This document shows positions 4,832 through 5,575 of a stretch of DNA of 5,575 nucleotides, one piece after another. The notes beneath the pieces were generated by a model that made no database searches, was not told the origin of the DNA, and saw nothing but the letters and a program-made list of their open reading frames with translations. The stretch covers positions 1 through 5,575 of the forward strand of contig CANKBT010000226.1 in NCBI GenBank assembly GCA_947479995.1. Reading direction: 5' to 3'. The first letter of the stretch is position 1, and each line of letters opens with the position of its first letter. This stretch comes from Frankiaceae bacterium. GTDB taxonomy: Bacteria; Actinomycetota; Actinomycetes; Mycobacteriales; SCTD01. The position numbers were made by a program, and so were the translations under genes.

Positions 4832-4861
4832 CGGCCGGCGCCCGCCGCCGGGGGGCGGCCG
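4832..4861 (+). terminator. Weak GC hairpin after the small cysteine-rich gene
   Basis: CGGCC (4832-4836) can pair with GGCCG (4857-4861), extended inward by further G-C pairs with bulges around 4837-4856. It has no T-tract. It begins 5 nt after the TAG stop and precedes the candidate sepH promoter, the right place for a terminator, but the stem is irregular. Confidence 0.3.
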
Positions 4862-4862
4862 C

Positions 4863-4892
4863 TTGTGGTCCGCCCAGGTCAGGGGGCAGGAT
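4863..4892 (+). promoter_or_regulatory. Candidate housekeeping promoter for sepH
   Basis: TTGTGG (4863-4868), an 18-nt spacer, then CAGGAT (4887-4892) matches three of six bases at each box, including the key A and T of the -10. A start near 4899 would give a leader of about 30 nt, with GAAGGA (4919-4924) 6 nt before the GTG at 4931. Confidence 0.4.
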
Positions 4893-4930
4893 GCGGGCTC
4901 CGCCCGACCGCCGAGCACGAAGGACCCCTG

Positions 4931-5575
4931 GTGCGCGAGCTGCACGTCGTCGCCCTGTCCGAGGACGGCCGGTCGGTCGTCCTCGCGACCTCCCGCGACG
5001 CCGCGAGCGGGGGCTTCCGGGTCGCGATCGACGAGCGCCTCGCCGCCGCCGTGCGCGGCGACCTGGCCCGTCCGGGCGAGCAGCAGCCGCGCGACAGCGC
5101 GCTGACGCCCAAGGAGATCCAGGCCCGGCTGCGCGCCGGCGAGTCGCCCGAGCAGATCGCGCGGGCCGCGGGCGTCGCGGTCGCGCGGGTCGAGCGCTTC
5201 AGCGGGCCGGTGCTGTCCGAGCGCTCCCGCACCGTCGACAGCGCCCGCGCCGCGGTGCTCGTGCGCGGCCGCCGCGGCCCCTCGGCCGTGCCGCTCGGCG
5301 CGGCGGTCGACGAGCAGCTCGCGCAGACGCCCTCGCTGCGCGAGGAGTCGGTGCTGTGGAGCGCGGTGCGCCAGGAGGACGGGCTGTGGCTCGTCGAGGT
5401 GCGCTGGGTCGCCCGCGGGCGGGCCAAGCACGCGCGCTGGCGGTGGGACCCGACGGCCCGCGTGCTCGCCGCCGCCGACGCCGCCTCGGCCGACCTCGGG
5501 CACCTCGAGGCGGTGCCCAAGCGCCCCGCCGTGCGGCTGCCCCCGGTCGTCGTCGACGCGCCGACCCCCGAGCTC
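4931..5575 (+). CDS. sepH: SepH, FtsZ-regulating cell division protein (partial, runs off right edge)
   Basis: 215 codons are visible from GTG 4931; no stop before the edge. The N-terminus MRELHVVALSEDGRSVVLAT, the segment VAIDERLAAAVRGD (31-44) and the helix-turn-helix region at about 59-95 (TPKEIQARLRAG, then ESPEQIARAAGVAVARVERF, then GPVLSER) are the DUF3071/SepH hallmark. From established work, SepH binds FtsZ and promotes its assembly into filaments during septation in Streptomyces and Mycobacterium; the helix-turn-helix region is needed for that. After about 100 comes a lower-complexity part and a second conserved-looking block (LWSAVRQEDGLWLVEVRW, 142-159, then ARWRWDPTARVL). The Pro-rich stretch at 196-215 begins the usual disordered tail. 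The start is supported by GAAGGA 6 nt upstream; an ATG at 4891 is out of frame. The protein is cytoplasmic and acts at the division ring. Confidence 0.93.
   Translation, partial: MRELHVVALSEDGRSVVLATSRDAASGGFRVAIDERLAAAVRGDLARPGEQQPRDSALTPKEIQARLRAGESPEQIARAAGVAVARVERFSGPVLSERSRTVDSARAAVLVRGRRGPSAVPLGAAVDEQLAQTPSLREESVLWSAVRQEDGLWLVEVRWVARGRAKHARWRWDPTARVLAAADAASADLGHLEAVPKRPAVRLPPVVVDAPTPEL

Noticed and set aside
4891..4930. ATG at 4891 as an upstream sepH start
   Set aside because: It is 40 nt from the GTG at 4931, hence out of frame, and overlaps the candidate -10 box.
4823..5520. Two minus-strand frames opposite sepH
   Set aside because: The plus strand has the clear SepH N-terminus and helix-turn-helix; the antisense products are low-complexity Arg/Ala/Ser sequence.

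Overview
The window comes from a very GC-rich (well above 70% by eye) actinobacterium. This rests on the strong G/C third-position bias, the GTG and TTG starts, and three families I associate with Actinobacteria: a partial SepH, a DUF5318 zinc-ribbon protein and a DUF4331 secreted protein. I cannot name a genus. There is no rRNA, tRNA, CRISPR array, insertion sequence or phage gene.

Left part (1-3673), a divergent envelope locus. On the minus strand an N-terminally anchored TPR protein (624-1925) overlaps by 4 nt (GTGA) the start of a gene that runs off the left edge. That second gene has a signal peptide, the HPLGNFT start and an EF-hand loop typical of actinobacterial nickel/cobalt-transporter-like proteins. 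Diverging from this pair across a 200-bp control region is a secreted DUF4331 protein (2126-3673). The control region contains no TA dinucleotide, so it has no TAnnnT -10 box on either strand. I infer that the three proteins act together outside the membrane. Predicted signal cleavage would give DUF4331 a Ser-Ser-His N-terminus (a Cu/Ni-binding ATCUN pattern) and the transporter-like protein an N-terminal His. This makes a divalent-metal role a concrete, untested hypothesis.

Middle (3674-4285). The DUF4331 stop is followed by a 9-bp tandem repeat that would read HHL four times in the same frame, then by a very strong GC hairpin, the likely terminator. A small predicted lipoprotein with a TTG start (3825-4229) follows. 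An imperfect palindrome containing a -10-like TAGCGT separates it from the next gene.

Right part (4286-5575). A DUF5318 four-cysteine protein, a 67-aa protein with a CX2CX6CX2C cluster preceded by a foldable leader, and the first 215 codons of sepH (FtsZ-binding division protein) all read rightward. SepH has its own candidate promoter; the two small genes may be one transcript.
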